Positions 28,932 through 38,135 of a stretch of DNA of 64,000 nucleotides are shown here, one piece after another (positions within the stretch are counted from its first letter, which is position 1; the number at the start of each line of letters is the position of its first letter). The position numbers and the translations under genes were made by a program. Location: contig NZ_JAIWOY010000005.1 in assembly GCF_020216525.1 (NCBI RefSeq), positions 186,001-250,000 of the forward strand, read 5' to 3'. Below the pieces are notes generated by a model. It was given only the letters and a program-made list of their open reading frames with translations, did no database searches and was not told where the DNA came from. This stretch comes from Nocardioides nematodiphilus. Lineage in GTDB: Bacteria > Actinomycetota > Actinomycetes > Propionibacteriales > Nocardioidaceae.

Positions 28932-29207
28932 GCGTACGACCGCGGCTCGGCGGCGGGCAGGAGGACGCGGGGGGTGCTGCCGCGACCGGGCTCCGGGCGC
29001 CGCATCACCTGGTCGCGAGTGAACTCGACCGGCCAGGTCGAGTTCGTGGCGGTCGGGGCCGGCATCGGGTCGCCTCAGGTTCAAAGGGGGTTACGGAAGG
29101 GCGTCCCGAGAGCGCCCCAGGTAAAGAGGCGGACGGGGGCAGCCTACGACCTCGTCGGCGGCTCCGTCTCGAGACCTCGGGGAATCGGCGTACGACTTCG
29201 CGGACCG

Positions 29208-29213
29208 TAGACT
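29208..29213 (+). promoter_or_regulatory. -10 hexamer TAGACT, purF leaderless start
   Basis: TAGACT ends six bases before the GTG at 29220. This supports 29220 as the purF start over the ATG at 29286. The 276 bases between this and the kinase start show no gene. Confidence 0.55.
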
Positions 29214-29219
29214 GGCACC

Positions 29220-30776
29220 GTGCCGTTTGTGAGCCTTGACGGAGTTGTGGACACCGGACGACGAGCCGGCGACGGCCGTCTCACGATGGCCCTCGACCCC
29301 CAGGACCAGGGTCCCCAGGACCAGTGTGGTGTCTTCGGCGTGTGGGCGCCGGGCGAGGACGTCGCCAAGCTGACGTACTTCGGTCTCTACGCCCTGCAGC
29401 ACCGCGGACAGGAGTCGGCAGGCATCGCTGTCTCCAACGGCCGCCAGATCCTGGTCTACAAGGACATGGGCCTGGTCTCCCAGGTCTTCGATGAGTCGAC
29501 GCTCGACTCGCTCCAGGGCCACCTCGCCATCGGCCACGCCCGCTACTCCACGACGGGTGCCTCCACCTGGGAGAACGCTCAGCCGACCTTCCGCCCGACC
29601 GCGGACGGCTCGATCGCGCTCGGCCACAACGGCAACCTGATCAACACCCACGAGCTGCGGGACATGGTCGCGGACCTTCCCGAGCGCACCAGCGATCCGG
29701 TGCGCGCCGCGGACCCGGTGTCGACCAACGACACCTCGCTGCTCTCCGAGCTGCTCGCGCACCACCCGGACACCACCGTCGAGGAGCGTGCGCTGGAGCT
29801 GCTGCCTCTGGTCAAGGGCGCGTTCTGCCTGGTGTGGATGAACGAGAACACCCTCTACGCCGCGCGCGACCCGCAGGGCATCCGCCCGCTCGTCCTGGGC
29901 CGGCTCGCGAGCGGATGGGTGGTCGCCTCCGAGGACGCCGCCCTCGCCACCGTCGGGGCCAGCGTCGTCCGCGAGGTCGAGCCCGGCGAGATGATCGTCA
30001 TCGACGAGAACGGCCTGCGCTCGCACCGCTTCGCCGAGCCCGAGCGCAAGGGCTGTGTCTTCGAGTACGTCTACCTCGCCCGTCCCGACGCCAACATCGG
30101 TGGCCGCAACGTGCACGAGGCCCGCGTCGAGATGGGTCGTCAGCTCGCCCGCGAGTTCCCCGTCGACGCCGACGTCGTCATCGGCGTGCCGGAGTCCGGC
30201 ATCCCGGCCGCGACCGGCTTCGCCGAGCAGTCGGGCGTCCCGTACGGCCAGGGCTTCGTCAAGAACTCGTACGTCGGCCGCACCTTCATCCAGCCGTCCC
30301 AGACGCTGCGCCAGCTCGGCATCCGGCTCAAGCTCAACGCTCTCGAGCACGTGATCAAGGGCAAGCGCGTCGTGGTGATCGACGACTCGATCGTGCGCGG
30401 CAACACCCAGAAGGCGCAGATCCGGATGCTGCGCGAGGCCGGCGCCACCGAGGTGCACGTGCGGATCTCCTCGCCCCCGGTGAAGTGGCCCTGCTTCTAC
30501 GGCATCGACTTCGCCACCCGCGCCGAGCTGATCGCCAACGGCCTCGACGTCAACGAGATCGCCGCCTCGATCGGCGCCGACTCGCTGGGCTACATCTCGC
30601 TCGAGGGCATGATCGCCTCGACCGAGCAGTCCACCGAGAAGCTGTGCACCGCCTGCTTCACCGGCGAGTACCCGGTGGCCCTTCCGGACGAGAGCCTCCT
30701 GGGCAAGCACCTGCTCGAGGTCTCCCTCCAGTCGCCGACCGCGGGCAAGGCCCTGCCGGTCCTCAACAATCCCTGA
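29220..30776 (+). CDS. purF: amidophosphoribosyltransferase
   Basis: Commits PRPP to purine synthesis by making phosphoribosylamine from glutamine. It is an Ntn-hydrolase: the mature enzyme must begin at the Cys of CGVFGVWAPG after removal of a propeptide (35 residues from GTG 29220, 13 from ATG 29286). LQHRGQESAGIA and GHARYSTTG are glutaminase motifs. VVVIDDSIVRGNT is the PRPP site. Cysteines in KWPCFYGID and KLCTACFTG match the [4Fe-4S] cluster of Bacillus-type PurF. 518 residues. purM follows 14 bases later, so both share a transcript. Confidence 0.97.
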   Translation: MPFVSLDGVVDTGRRAGDGRLTMALDPQDQGPQDQCGVFGVWAPGEDVAKLTYFGLYALQHRGQESAGIAVSNGRQILVYKDMGLVSQVFDESTLDSLQGHLAIGHARYSTTGASTWENAQPTFRPTADGSIALGHNGNLINTHELRDMVADLPERTSDPVRAADPVSTNDTSLLSELLAHHPDTTVEERALELLPLVKGAFCLVWMNENTLYAARDPQGIRPLVLGRLASGWVVASEDAALATVGASVVREVEPGEMIVIDENGLRSHRFAEPERKGCVFEYVYLARPDANIGGRNVHEARVEMGRQLAREFPVDADVVIGVPESGIPAATGFAEQSGVPYGQGFVKNSYVGRTFIQPSQTLRQLGIRLKLNALEHVIKGKRVVVIDDSIVRGNTQKAQIRMLREAGATEVHVRISSPPVKWPCFYGIDFATRAELIANGLDVNEIAASIGADSLGYISLEGMIASTEQSTEKLCTACFTGEYPVALPDESLLGKHLLEVSLQSPTAGKALPVLNNP

Positions 30777-30790
30777 TCGAAGGACTTCTC

Positions 30791-31852
30791 ATGACGAACG
30801 CGTACGCCCAGGCCGGCGTCGACATCCACGCCGCGGACGCCGCCATCGAGATGTTCAAGGGTGCGGTCGCCAAGACCAAGCGCCCTGAGGTGATCGGTGG
30901 CCTCGGCGGCTTCGCGGGCCTCTTCGACGCCAGCGCGCTGAAGGACTACGAGCACCCGGTCCTGGCCACCTCCACCGACGGCGTCGGCACCAAGGTCGCC
31001 ATCGCCCAGGCGATGGACGTCCACGACACCATCGGCTTCGACCTGGTCGGCATGGTCGTCGACGACCTCGTCGTCTGCGGCGCCGAGCCGCTCTTCATGA
31101 CCGATTACATCGCCACCGGCAAGGTCGTCCCGGAGGTCATCACCGCGATCGTCACCGGCATCGCCAACGCGTGCGCCGAGGCGGGCGTCGCGCTGGTCGG
31201 CGGCGAGATCGCCGAGCACCCGGGCCTGCTCGAGGCCGGCGAGTACGACGTCGCGGGCGCGACCACCGGCGTCGTCGAGAAGGACGGCATGCTCGGCCCC
31301 GACAAGGTCGAGGTCGGTGACGTCGTGATCGCGATGGCGTCCTCGGGTCTGCACTCCAACGGCTACTCCCTGGTGCGCCACGTGCTGCTGAACACCGCGC
31401 AGATCCCGCTCGGCCAGCACATCGACGAGCTCGGCAAGACGCTCGGCGAGGAGCTCCTCGTGCCGACGCGGCTCTACACCAAGCCCTGCCTGCGCCTGGC
31501 CCGTGAGACCGCGACGCACGCGATGTCGCACGTCACCGGCGGCGGCCTGGCCAACAACCTCGAGCGAGTGCTGCCGGCCTCCGTGGCTGTCACCGTCGAC
31601 CGCTCGACCTGGACCCCGGGCGCCATCTTCAGCCTGGTGAAGAGGACCGGCGACGTCTCGCAGCCCGACATCGAGGCCACCCTGAACATGGGCGTGGGCA
31701 TGGTCGCGCTGACCGCTCCCGACGCCGTGGACGCCGCGCTGGCCATCCTGGCCGAGAGCGGTATCGAGGCGTGGGTGGCGGGCGAGGTCGTCGCCGCCGG
31801 CGCCGACAACGGTGGCCGCGTCGAGCTGATCGGCCAGCACCCGGGCTGGTGA
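30791..31852 (+). CDS. purM: phosphoribosylformylglycinamidine cyclo-ligase
   Basis: AIR synthetase, closing the imidazole ring with ATP; 353 residues. Typical stretches are EVIGGLGGFAGLFD, LATSTDGVGTKVAIA, GFDLVGMVVDDLVVCGAEP, ALVGGEIAEHPG, ASSGLHSNGYSLVR and SHVTGGGLANNLERVLP. GAAGGAC precedes the ATG. It is co-transcribed with purF. The DUF3073 gene downstream is a common neighbour of purM in actinobacteria. Confidence 0.97.
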   Translation: MTNAYAQAGVDIHAADAAIEMFKGAVAKTKRPEVIGGLGGFAGLFDASALKDYEHPVLATSTDGVGTKVAIAQAMDVHDTIGFDLVGMVVDDLVVCGAEPLFMTDYIATGKVVPEVITAIVTGIANACAEAGVALVGGEIAEHPGLLEAGEYDVAGATTGVVEKDGMLGPDKVEVGDVVIAMASSGLHSNGYSLVRHVLLNTAQIPLGQHIDELGKTLGEELLVPTRLYTKPCLRLARETATHAMSHVTGGGLANNLERVLPASVAVTVDRSTWTPGAIFSLVKRTGDVSQPDIEATLNMGVGMVALTAPDAVDAALAILAESGIEAWVAGEVVAAGADNGGRVELIGQHPGW

Positions 31853-31892
31853 TCCAGCCCTCGAGAGGGTGACGTTCGCGACTTCCGGAGGA

Positions 31893-31913
31893 ATGTTCGC
31901 GGGGCGCGAACAT
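31893..31913. terminator. palindrome between purM and the DUF3073 gene
   Basis: A perfect 9-bp stem ATGTTCGCG with loop GGG, followed by CTTTTC. It could terminate purFM or be a binding site. A third GTTCGCG half-site occurs 20 bases upstream (31874-31880). Confidence 0.6.
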
Positions 31914-32029
31914 CTTTTCGATCCGCCGGTGTGCGTTCACGCCCACCGAACAGGTAGCGTTGGGCCCACGACAAGTTTTGAGGCAGTCCGGGAGCGATCC
32001 CGGCCAAGTGTGCGAGGGGGCTGGACCCT

Positions 32030-32209
32030 ATGGGGCGCGGCCGAGCGAAAGCCAAGCAGACCAAGGTCGCTCGCGACCTGAAGTACCGCACTCACGACAC
32101 CGACTTCGGTGCTCTTGCTCGTGAGCTGCACGGTGGCGAAGGCGAGTCGGATGACATCGATGCCACCGACGAGTCCGACCAATGGTCTGACTACCCCTCG
32201 CGCGATTGA
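32030..32209 (+). CDS. DUF3073 domain-containing protein
   Basis: A 59-residue protein missed by length cut-offs. It starts MGRGRAKAKQTKVARDLKY, the hallmark of the actinobacterial DUF3073 family, and ends in an acidic tail (ESDDIDATDESDQWSDY). The N-terminus is strongly basic, suggesting nucleic-acid or ribosome binding, but the function is unknown. GAGGGGG at 32014 serves as ribosome site. The position right after purM is conserved in related genomes, from general knowledge of the family. Confidence 0.92.
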   Translation: MGRGRAKAKQTKVARDLKYRTHDTDFGALARELHGGEGESDDIDATDESDQWSDYPSRD

Positions 32210-32213
32210 CGCC

Positions 32214-32240
32214 TCAGCCCCGGTCACCGGCCGGGGCTGA
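32214..32240. terminator. hairpin at convergent stops of DUF3073 and propeller genes
   Basis: TCAGCCCCGG and its complement (10 bp) with a seven-base loop. The stop codon of the - strand gene lies in the loop. Confidence 0.65.
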
Positions 32241-33606
32241 CGCTCCTCGCGATCACCACGTCGCCGTGGGTGCCGTAGCCGAGCAGGCTGCCACCCCACG
32301 GACTCCCGTCGAAGCCGACCATCAGCAGCTCGCTGTCGGGGTCGGTGGTGACGGGCACCAGCGTGGGCCACGGGATGTTGGTCGGGTACGGCGCATCAAG
32401 AGCGCCGATCTCCCGCATCGACAGATCGAAGACCGGGTAGCGCTCGCGCTGACCCCGGAGTCCGTCGCGCCCGTCGCTGGCGAGCACCACCCAGTCCCCG
32501 CCGAGGCGGGCCAGGGTGGTGCCCTCGGTGGAGCGCCGCTGCGGGTCGACCCCGCGGACCTCGAGCCGATCCAGGGCCGGCCCGCTCGCGACGACCGGGT
32601 GGAACCGGAAGAACCGGCGCGCGCTGACGTACCCCACCAGCCACCCGTCCCCGGACCGGATCAGGTGTGGGTCCCACACGCCCACCGACGCGAAGCCGCT
32701 CGTCGGCAGGATGAGCGGCTCGGTGTCGAGCACGTGCTCCCCGCGGAGCAGGTCCGCGTCCGTACGGGCGATCGTCACGCTGACGCCGGCTCGCTCGCGG
32801 TCAGCATCGCTCGGCGTGACCTCGAAGGCGCCCCACGTGCTCGTCGCGACCAGCCACCCGTCGCCGTCCCGTACGAGGTGCGTGGCGTGGTCGCCGAAGA
32901 CCCCCGCCTGCTGCGCGCGGCGGAAGTAGAGGTCGCTGAGATGCTCGAGCGCGAGGGCCTCGGTGTCGAGCGCCCACACCGACGTGTGCGCGGTGTCGAA
33001 GAAGCCCGGCCCGGCGCTCGTCGCCGTCAGGACGGCGCGCCCGTCGTCGGACCGGTACGGCGTCCCGTCGGCGTGGGTGGTGAGCCGCAGGTCGCGTAGT
33101 CCGAGCTGGCCGAACGAGCCGGCCTCGAGCGCCTCGACGGTGCCCTCGTGGGCGACGGACAGCTCGGCGAGCCAGGTCTCGTCCCGGGTGTCGATCAGCT
33201 CGCTGAGATCGACGCGTCCGCGCGCCTCCCACGGCTGGTCGACGCTGCGGGCCAGCACGGTGAGGTGGGTCCCGGTCAGCGTCAGCGCGATGGCATCGGC
33301 CGGCCGGGGGAGCCGACGTCGGCGGCGGCTGGCGTGGGTGGTGGTCCGGCCGCCGGCGGTGACGTGCAGCCGCACGCGGCCGTCCGCGTACTCCGCCCCC
33401 AGCACGTCGACGCCGGAGCGCCAGGACAGGACGAGCCGGTCACCGACGCCGGTCGCGACGGCGCTCGCGTAGGGCGCCGAGCGCGGGCACGGCGTCGCCG
33501 AGCGTGCGCCGCCGGCGCGGACCTGGACGTGCTGGATCAGGGCGACCGGACGGATCCGGGCGGCGTTCTCGAAGCGGGGCAGGACCACCGGGAGATCCTC
33601 TCGCAT
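32224..33606 (-). CDS. beta-propeller protein, possibly glycosyl-hydrolase-like
   Basis: 460 residues without an obvious signal peptide. The N-terminal ~170 residues resemble a concanavalin-like sandwich (VLSWRSGVDVLGAEYADGRV). The C-terminal ~280 form repeated propeller-like blades: HLVRDGDGWLVATSTWG, HLIRSGDGWLVGYVSARRF, LARLGGDWVVLASDGRDG. The pattern resembles GH43/GH32-type folds but I cannot assign catalytic acids or a substrate. The ATG at 33606 is chosen because the open frame beyond it overlaps the divergent peptidase remnant. A distantly similar but shorter propeller gene is at 7414. Confidence 0.65.
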   Translation of the reverse strand: MREDLPVVLPRFENAARIRPVALIQHVQVRAGGARSATPCPRSAPYASAVATGVGDRLVLSWRSGVDVLGAEYADGRVRLHVTAGGRTTTHASRRRRRLPRPADAIALTLTGTHLTVLARSVDQPWEARGRVDLSELIDTRDETWLAELSVAHEGTVEALEAGSFGQLGLRDLRLTTHADGTPYRSDDGRAVLTATSAGPGFFDTAHTSVWALDTEALALEHLSDLYFRRAQQAGVFGDHATHLVRDGDGWLVATSTWGAFEVTPSDADRERAGVSVTIARTDADLLRGEHVLDTEPLILPTSGFASVGVWDPHLIRSGDGWLVGYVSARRFFRFHPVVASGPALDRLEVRGVDPQRRSTEGTTLARLGGDWVVLASDGRDGLRGQRERYPVFDLSMREIGALDAPYPTNIPWPTLVPVTTDPDSELLMVGFDGSPWGGSLLGYGTHGDVVIARSVSPGR

Positions 33607-33690
33607 CCCGAGCGACGTGCCGTACCGCAACGAAACCTGGACGTCCGACTTTCCGCCGAACGGCTCTTCCCAAAGCGGTTCCGGAGCGAC

Positions 33691-34626
33691 GAGGCCGCGT
33701 GTCACGCCAAGGTCCTCGTCGACGCCAACGGTGCCGTCCCGGCCTCGACGACGCCCTCGTCGAGCGCGCTGACCCCCGCCCAGCTGCAGTCGGCCTACAA
33801 GCTGACCGGGCTGAGCTCGGGCGGCAAGACCGTGGCGATCGTGGACGCGTACGGGTACGGCAACCTCGCCCGCGACCTGGCGACGTACCGGTCGTACTTC
33901 GGTCTCCCGGCGTGCACCACGGCCTCGGGCTGGGTCGTGCAGGCCAACAGCACCTCCTTCGCCGACCTCGGCACCGCGGTGAACACGGCCGCCAAGCAGG
34001 CGGGCGTAGTGGCGATCTCCAACTCCTACGGCTCCAGCGCGGACGCGGCAGACTCCAGCTACGGCAGCTACTACAACCACCCGGGCATCGCGGTGACCGC
34101 CTCGACGGGTGACAACGGCTACCTGGGTGGTTCGTTCCCGGCCTCGTCGACGTACACGGTCGCCGTCGGTGGCACCACCCTCAAGGCCACCTCGGGCACG
34201 ACCCGTGGCTGGGCCGAGTCGGTCTGGAGCGGTGCCGGATCAGGCTGCTCCACGTACAACGCGAAGCCGTCGTGGCAGACCTCGGTGACCGGCTGCGCCA
34301 AGCGCGCGATGGCGGACGTCGCGGCCGCCGCAGACCCGAGCGCGGGTGGGATGGCGGTCTACTACCCGACCAACACGACCCAGTCGACGTGGGCCCAGGT
34401 CGGGGGCACGTCGGAGGCGTCGCCGATCATCGCGGCGACGTACGCGCTGGGGACCAAGACCCTGCCGTCCTACCCGGCGGCGCTGCCGTGGGCGAACTCG
34501 GGCTCGCTCAACGACGTGACCACCGGCTCCAACGGCAGCTGCTCGCCGGCGGTCTGGTGCACCGGTACGGCCCGCTGGGACGGCCCGACCGGGCTCGGCA
34601 CGCCGAACGGCGCCGGCGCCTTCTGA
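33691..34626 (+). pseudogene. S53 (sedolisin) family peptidase remnant
   Basis: The recognisable sequence starts ACHAKVLVDANG and contains TVAIVDAYGYGNLARDLATY, ANSTSFADLGTAVNTAA, SNSYGSS, TASTGDNGY and the Ser site GGTSEASPI, all typical of secreted bacterial S53 peptidases. Two things are missing. There is no start codon, signal peptide or propeptide upstream in this frame; the other gene's 5' end begins 85 bases away. Between CTTASG and ANSTSF only four residues remain where homologues carry about 40, including the EQALD-type segment with catalytic Glu and Asp. So it should be inactive and is probably untranslated. The frame is otherwise intact, pointing to a recent in-frame deletion or rearrangement. 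Confidence 0.75.
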
Positions 34627-34641
34627 CCGGCTCCAAGGCCG

Positions 34642-34684
34642 GCGCCGTCTCCGTGCGGAATTTCTCTCCGCGCGGAGACGGCGC
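34642..34684. terminator. strong hairpin after the S53 remnant
   Basis: An 18-bp stem (GCGCCGTCTCCGTGCGGA with one wobble) and a seven-base loop ATTTCTC. It isolates the small gene at 34701. Confidence 0.8.
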
Positions 34685-34700
34685 TGCCGATGTGTGAGGT

Positions 34701-34940
34701 ATGACACTCATCCAGAACCCGCACCCTCACGCCGAGGTCGTGGCCTGGACCGACGAGCGCGTGGCGATCCACCACGCGGCTGCGTGGGACGCCTGGCTGC
34801 ACGGCGCCGTGGCCGTGATGCACGACGGCGATCACGACATGCTGGTGGTGCCGATGGAGGAGCTGCGTGACACGGCGCAGCAGTACGCGGAGCGGCTCTA
34901 CCAGCTCGGCTCCGTGAAGCACCTCGCCGGCCGGGACTGA
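34701..34940 (+). CDS. small hypothetical protein
   Basis: 79 residues, not recognised. It is rich in His, Asp and Glu near the middle (AIHHAAAWDAWLHGAVAVMHDGDHD) and ends in a predicted helix (ELRDTAQQYAERLYQLG). There is no signal peptide or membrane segment. It starts 17 bases after the S53 terminator stem and converges with the acyltransferase gene, 15 bases between stops. Codon use is like the neighbours, so it is probably real. No function can be inferred. Confidence 0.6.
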   Translation: MTLIQNPHPHAEVVAWTDERVAIHHAAAWDAWLHGAVAVMHDGDHDMLVVPMEELRDTAQQYAERLYQLGSVKHLAGRD

Positions 34941-34955
34941 CCCGGCCGCGGCGGG

Positions 34956-35747
34956 CTACTTCTTCTTGCCCTTCTTGGCGGCAGCGGCTCGCTTGCTCGC
35001 CTTCTTCTCCGCGCGCAGTCGACGTTCCTCGACGTACATCGCGTCGGCCTCCTCGAGGGAGGGCGCGCCGCCGCCGTACGCCTTGGGCAGCCACCAGGCG
35101 CCCGGCTCCTTGTCCGGGTAGTTCGTGATCAGCCGATCGAGCATCTCGTCCATCCGGCGCTTCAGCTCCGCGGTGTCGGCCACCGGGTCACCGGTCAGGG
35201 GCATCGGCTCGCCGACCTCGATCGCGACCGGGGTGTGGCGGCTCAGGTCGAGCTTGCGGCCCTTGGTGAGGATCCGCTGCGTGCCGAAGAGGACGACCGG
35301 GATCAGCGGGACGCCGGCGTCGGCGGCGATCCGGACCGCGCCGGTCTTGAGCTCCTTGACCACGAAGCTGCGCGAGAGCGTCGCCTCGGGGAAGATCCCG
35401 ACGACCTCGCCCTCCTTGAGCTTGCGTGCGGCGACCATCATGCCCTCGGCACCGGACGCGCGGTCCACGCTGATGTGGTGGAACGAGCGCATCACCGGGC
35501 CGCCGACCGGGTGGTCGAAGACCTCCCGCTTGGCCATGAAGCGCGTCAGGCGGCCACGCTCCGCGGCCGGATAGCCGGCCATGATGTAGTCGACGAACGA
35601 CAGGTGGTTGACCGCGAGCAGGGCACCGCCCTCGGTCGGGATGTGCTCCTGACCGGTCATGGTGATCTGGACGTCGCCGAGCTTGAACCAGGCGCGTGCG
35701 GCGGCGATGACGGCGGGATAGACGATGTCGACCATGGTGCTCGCCAT
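34956..35747 (-). CDS. lysophospholipid (1-acylglycerol-3-phosphate) acyltransferase
   Basis: PlsC-type acyltransferase, 263 residues, acting at the membrane on lysophospholipids. The catalytic NHLSFVDY (NHx4D) is near residue 47 and the glycerol-phosphate site FPEATLSRSF near 120; VPLIPVVLFG follows. The last ~25 residues are Lys/Ala-rich (KKASKRAAAAKKGKKK), a basic tail that may touch acidic lipids. Start ATG 35747; the ATG at 35735 is possible. Actinobacteria carry several such paralogues, so the exact substrate is open. Confidence 0.9.
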   Translation of the reverse strand: MASTMVDIVYPAVIAAARAWFKLGDVQITMTGQEHIPTEGGALLAVNHLSFVDYIMAGYPAAERGRLTRFMAKREVFDHPVGGPVMRSFHHISVDRASGAEGMMVAARKLKEGEVVGIFPEATLSRSFVVKELKTGAVRIAADAGVPLIPVVLFGTQRILTKGRKLDLSRHTPVAIEVGEPMPLTGDPVADTAELKRRMDEMLDRLITNYPDKEPGAWWLPKAYGGGAPSLEEADAMYVEERRLRAEKKASKRAAAAKKGKKK

Positions 35748-35990
35748 CGTGGCCGCAACCGGGCGCGAAAGCCAGTGAAACGCAGCGTAAGTGACTCGTG
35801 AGTTTTGTTCGCGGCGAATAATTCCAGGACGCGCTCAGCGGGTAGCCGTGTCCGATTCCGGTCATCGGCAGGATCGGACACATCGCTGCGGCCGAAACGG
35901 CCCGTGCCGCTTCCCAGCGCTCAATACGCTCGGCCGGCCCCCTCCGGGTGCGGGGCTCCGCCGTCCGATCCACTCTGGGAGCAGCCCCAC

Positions 35991-38135
35991 ATGTCACGTC
36001 CCTTCTTCGCGCGCGGCCTGGCCGCCAGCGCCGTCGCCGCGCTGGCCGTCACCGGTCTCGCCACCCCGGCTCACGCCGACGCCCCCTTGACCGTCAGCCT
36101 GCTCAGCCAGCTCAACGGCAAGGCGTCGACGAGGCAGGACGTGGTGACCACGTCGACGTCCCTCCCGTTCACCCTCACCGCGCACGCCAGTGCGAACGCC
36201 GCCGTGACCTTCAGCTACCGCCCGGCCGGTGCCGACGACAGCGCGTGGGCCACCATCGGCATCCCGTTGGGCACCTCCACCGATGGCTACGTGAGTGCCG
36301 ATTGGTCGGGAGCGCCGCTCGGCGTCTACGACCTTCAGGTCAGCGCCACCGATGGCACCACGACCGTCGTGGACCGGCGCCTGAACGTGCAGATCGACAA
36401 CGTGACCGATGCCGTCGAGCTCGCCAACCAGTACAGCGGTCTTCCGTACTTCACGCAGCCGTACGCCTCCGCGGGAGAGACCGCGACGTACGCCACCGTC
36501 ACCGGCACCACCTCGGCCACCAGCGGCGACGTCGCCCTCTCCTGGTGGGATGCGGCCGACGGTGACTTCCACGGCCAGACCAACGCCGCTGTCAGCCAGG
36601 TGACCCTGAAGGCCGGCGGCCCGTTCGGCATGCCCGGCTTCCCGCCCATGCCCTCGGTGTACGGCGGGAGCTTCAGCGGTGTCCTGGACCTCGACGGCTT
36701 CGACGTCGCACCCGGCGCGGTCGTGCCGGTGAAGGCGTTCCGCGGCACTGACGACGTCCAGCCGCTGGCGCTGGCCTCAGCGGCGCAGGCGATCACCGGC
36801 ATCTCGGTCGACTTCGACGGCGTGGCCGGGGCGGGTATCACCGGACACGCGACGGTCGTCGACGCGAGCGGCCTGCCGATCCCCGGCGTCCAGGTCCGCC
36901 GCTCCGCCGACGACTCGCTCGTCGGCTATACCGACGACGCCGGCACGGTCCCGCTGACCCAGACAGCGGACTCGAGCGCGAGCTACTACGCGAACGCCAA
37001 CAACGATGCCGCGTACTTCCCGGAGGACGGTGACCGGACCGTCTCCGTCGAGTCCCCGACGTTCGCCAGCATGACGTCGGTGGAGCCGTATCTCGCCGAC
37101 GGCACCGTCTTCGACCGCGACGAGTACACCGACGGCGATCTCGCGCTCCAGGTGTACGACCAGGAGGGCGCGGCCGTGGGTGCAGGACTGACCGTCCCCT
37201 ACGCGATCTACCGCTCCGGCGCCACGCCGCCCGCGCCCACGATCGGCATCACCGACGCGGACGGCAGGATCGTGATCAGCGCCGCGCTGTCGACGCCGGG
37301 CTCGTACACGCTCGCCTACGGCGAGGTGGGCAGCACCGAGACGGACAACACCGACGCCACTTTCCTGGCCGGTGACGCGACGCTCGCGCTCTCGCCGGCC
37401 TCGGGAACGGCCGCTTCGGGTGGAACCATCACCTACACCGGCACGCTCGCCATCGGCGAGGAGCCGCTGTCGGGGCGCGCGATCGACCTCTCGTACGCGC
37501 CCGACGGCACCAGCGACGCCGGCATCGGTGCCGGCCACACACTGACCGCGCATTCCACGACCGGCGAGGACGGCACCTTCACCGTCACCGTGCAGGACCC
37601 CTCCGCCGCTGCAGCTGGCAGCGCCGCCGAGACCGGCACCCTGACCGCCACGACAGCGATGACGCCCGACTCCGAGGACAGCACGTTCGCCGGCAACGCC
37701 GACGCGACCGCGAGTGCCACGGCGCGGTTCGTCGCGGCACCCTGGGTGCCGCCGACCGACCCGCAGCCCCCGGTCACGGGTGGCGACCCCCAGCCGCCGG
37801 TCACGGGTGGGGACCCCCAGCCCCCGGTCACGGGCGGCGACCCCCAGCCCCCCGCGACCCCCGACCCGCAGAACACCGTCCAGCTCACCGGCTCGGGTCG
37901 CCAGGACCGGACCGACCGGCTGCGCATCGTCGTGTCGCCGGACCTCGCCGGCCGCAAGGTCATCCTGCGTCGTCTGGTCCACGGCCACTGGCGCAAGGCG
38001 GCGGTGGGGCGCATCGACGAGAACGGTGTCCTGGTCCTGAAGGTCCGCGACCGCAACCGCGCCCACCGCACCACGTACAAGGTGACGGTCCTGTCGGGCG
38101 CTCACCCGACCTCGAACACGGTCACCGTGTCGTGA
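35991..38135 (+). CDS. large secreted Ig-like repeat protein
   Basis: 714 residues. A signal peptide (MSRPFFARGLAASAVAALAV, cleaved after AHA) leads into a series of beta-rich modules resembling Ig-like or carboxypeptidase-regulatory folds (ASGLPIPGVQVRRSADDS, LSGRAIDLSYAPDG, GEDGTFTVTVQD). A proline-rich linker of DPQPPVTGG repeats (~590-625) separates a basic C-terminal domain (GRQDRTDRLRIVV, ARG/LYS-rich). No sortase motif or membrane anchor is seen. It is likely extracellular or wall-associated; function unknown. The gene overlaps the next by four bases (GTGA). The 243 bases upstream, to the acyltransferase start, hold no other gene. Confidence 0.8.
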   Translation: MSRPFFARGLAASAVAALAVTGLATPAHADAPLTVSLLSQLNGKASTRQDVVTTSTSLPFTLTAHASANAAVTFSYRPAGADDSAWATIGIPLGTSTDGYVSADWSGAPLGVYDLQVSATDGTTTVVDRRLNVQIDNVTDAVELANQYSGLPYFTQPYASAGETATYATVTGTTSATSGDVALSWWDAADGDFHGQTNAAVSQVTLKAGGPFGMPGFPPMPSVYGGSFSGVLDLDGFDVAPGAVVPVKAFRGTDDVQPLALASAAQAITGISVDFDGVAGAGITGHATVVDASGLPIPGVQVRRSADDSLVGYTDDAGTVPLTQTADSSASYYANANNDAAYFPEDGDRTVSVESPTFASMTSVEPYLADGTVFDRDEYTDGDLALQVYDQEGAAVGAGLTVPYAIYRSGATPPAPTIGITDADGRIVISAALSTPGSYTLAYGEVGSTETDNTDATFLAGDATLALSPASGTAASGGTITYTGTLAIGEEPLSGRAIDLSYAPDGTSDAGIGAGHTLTAHSTTGEDGTFTVTVQDPSAAAAGSAAETGTLTATTAMTPDSEDSTFAGNADATASATARFVAAPWVPPTDPQPPVTGGDPQPPVTGGDPQPPVTGGDPQPPATPDPQNTVQLTGSGRQDRTDRLRIVVSPDLAGRKVILRRLVHGHWRKAAVGRIDENGVLVLKVRDRNRAHRTTYKVTVLSGAHPTSNTVTVS
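37759..37860 (+). repeat. 27-bp tandem repeats encoding DPQPPVTGG
   Basis: Three full copies and one partial copy of a 27-base unit with small silent differences. They encode a flexible Pro/Gly linker in the secreted protein. Confidence 0.85.

Noticed and set aside
31893..31913. Palindrome as a LexA/SOS box
   Set aside because: Actinobacterial SOS boxes read CGAAC-N4-GTTCG; here the half-sites face the other way (GTTCG first) with a three-base centre.
32224..34080. Longer 618-residue version of the propeller protein
   Set aside because: The extra 158 residues are low-complexity Arg/Gly/Val sequence lying opposite the S53 remnant; ATG 33606 fits the start of the folded part.
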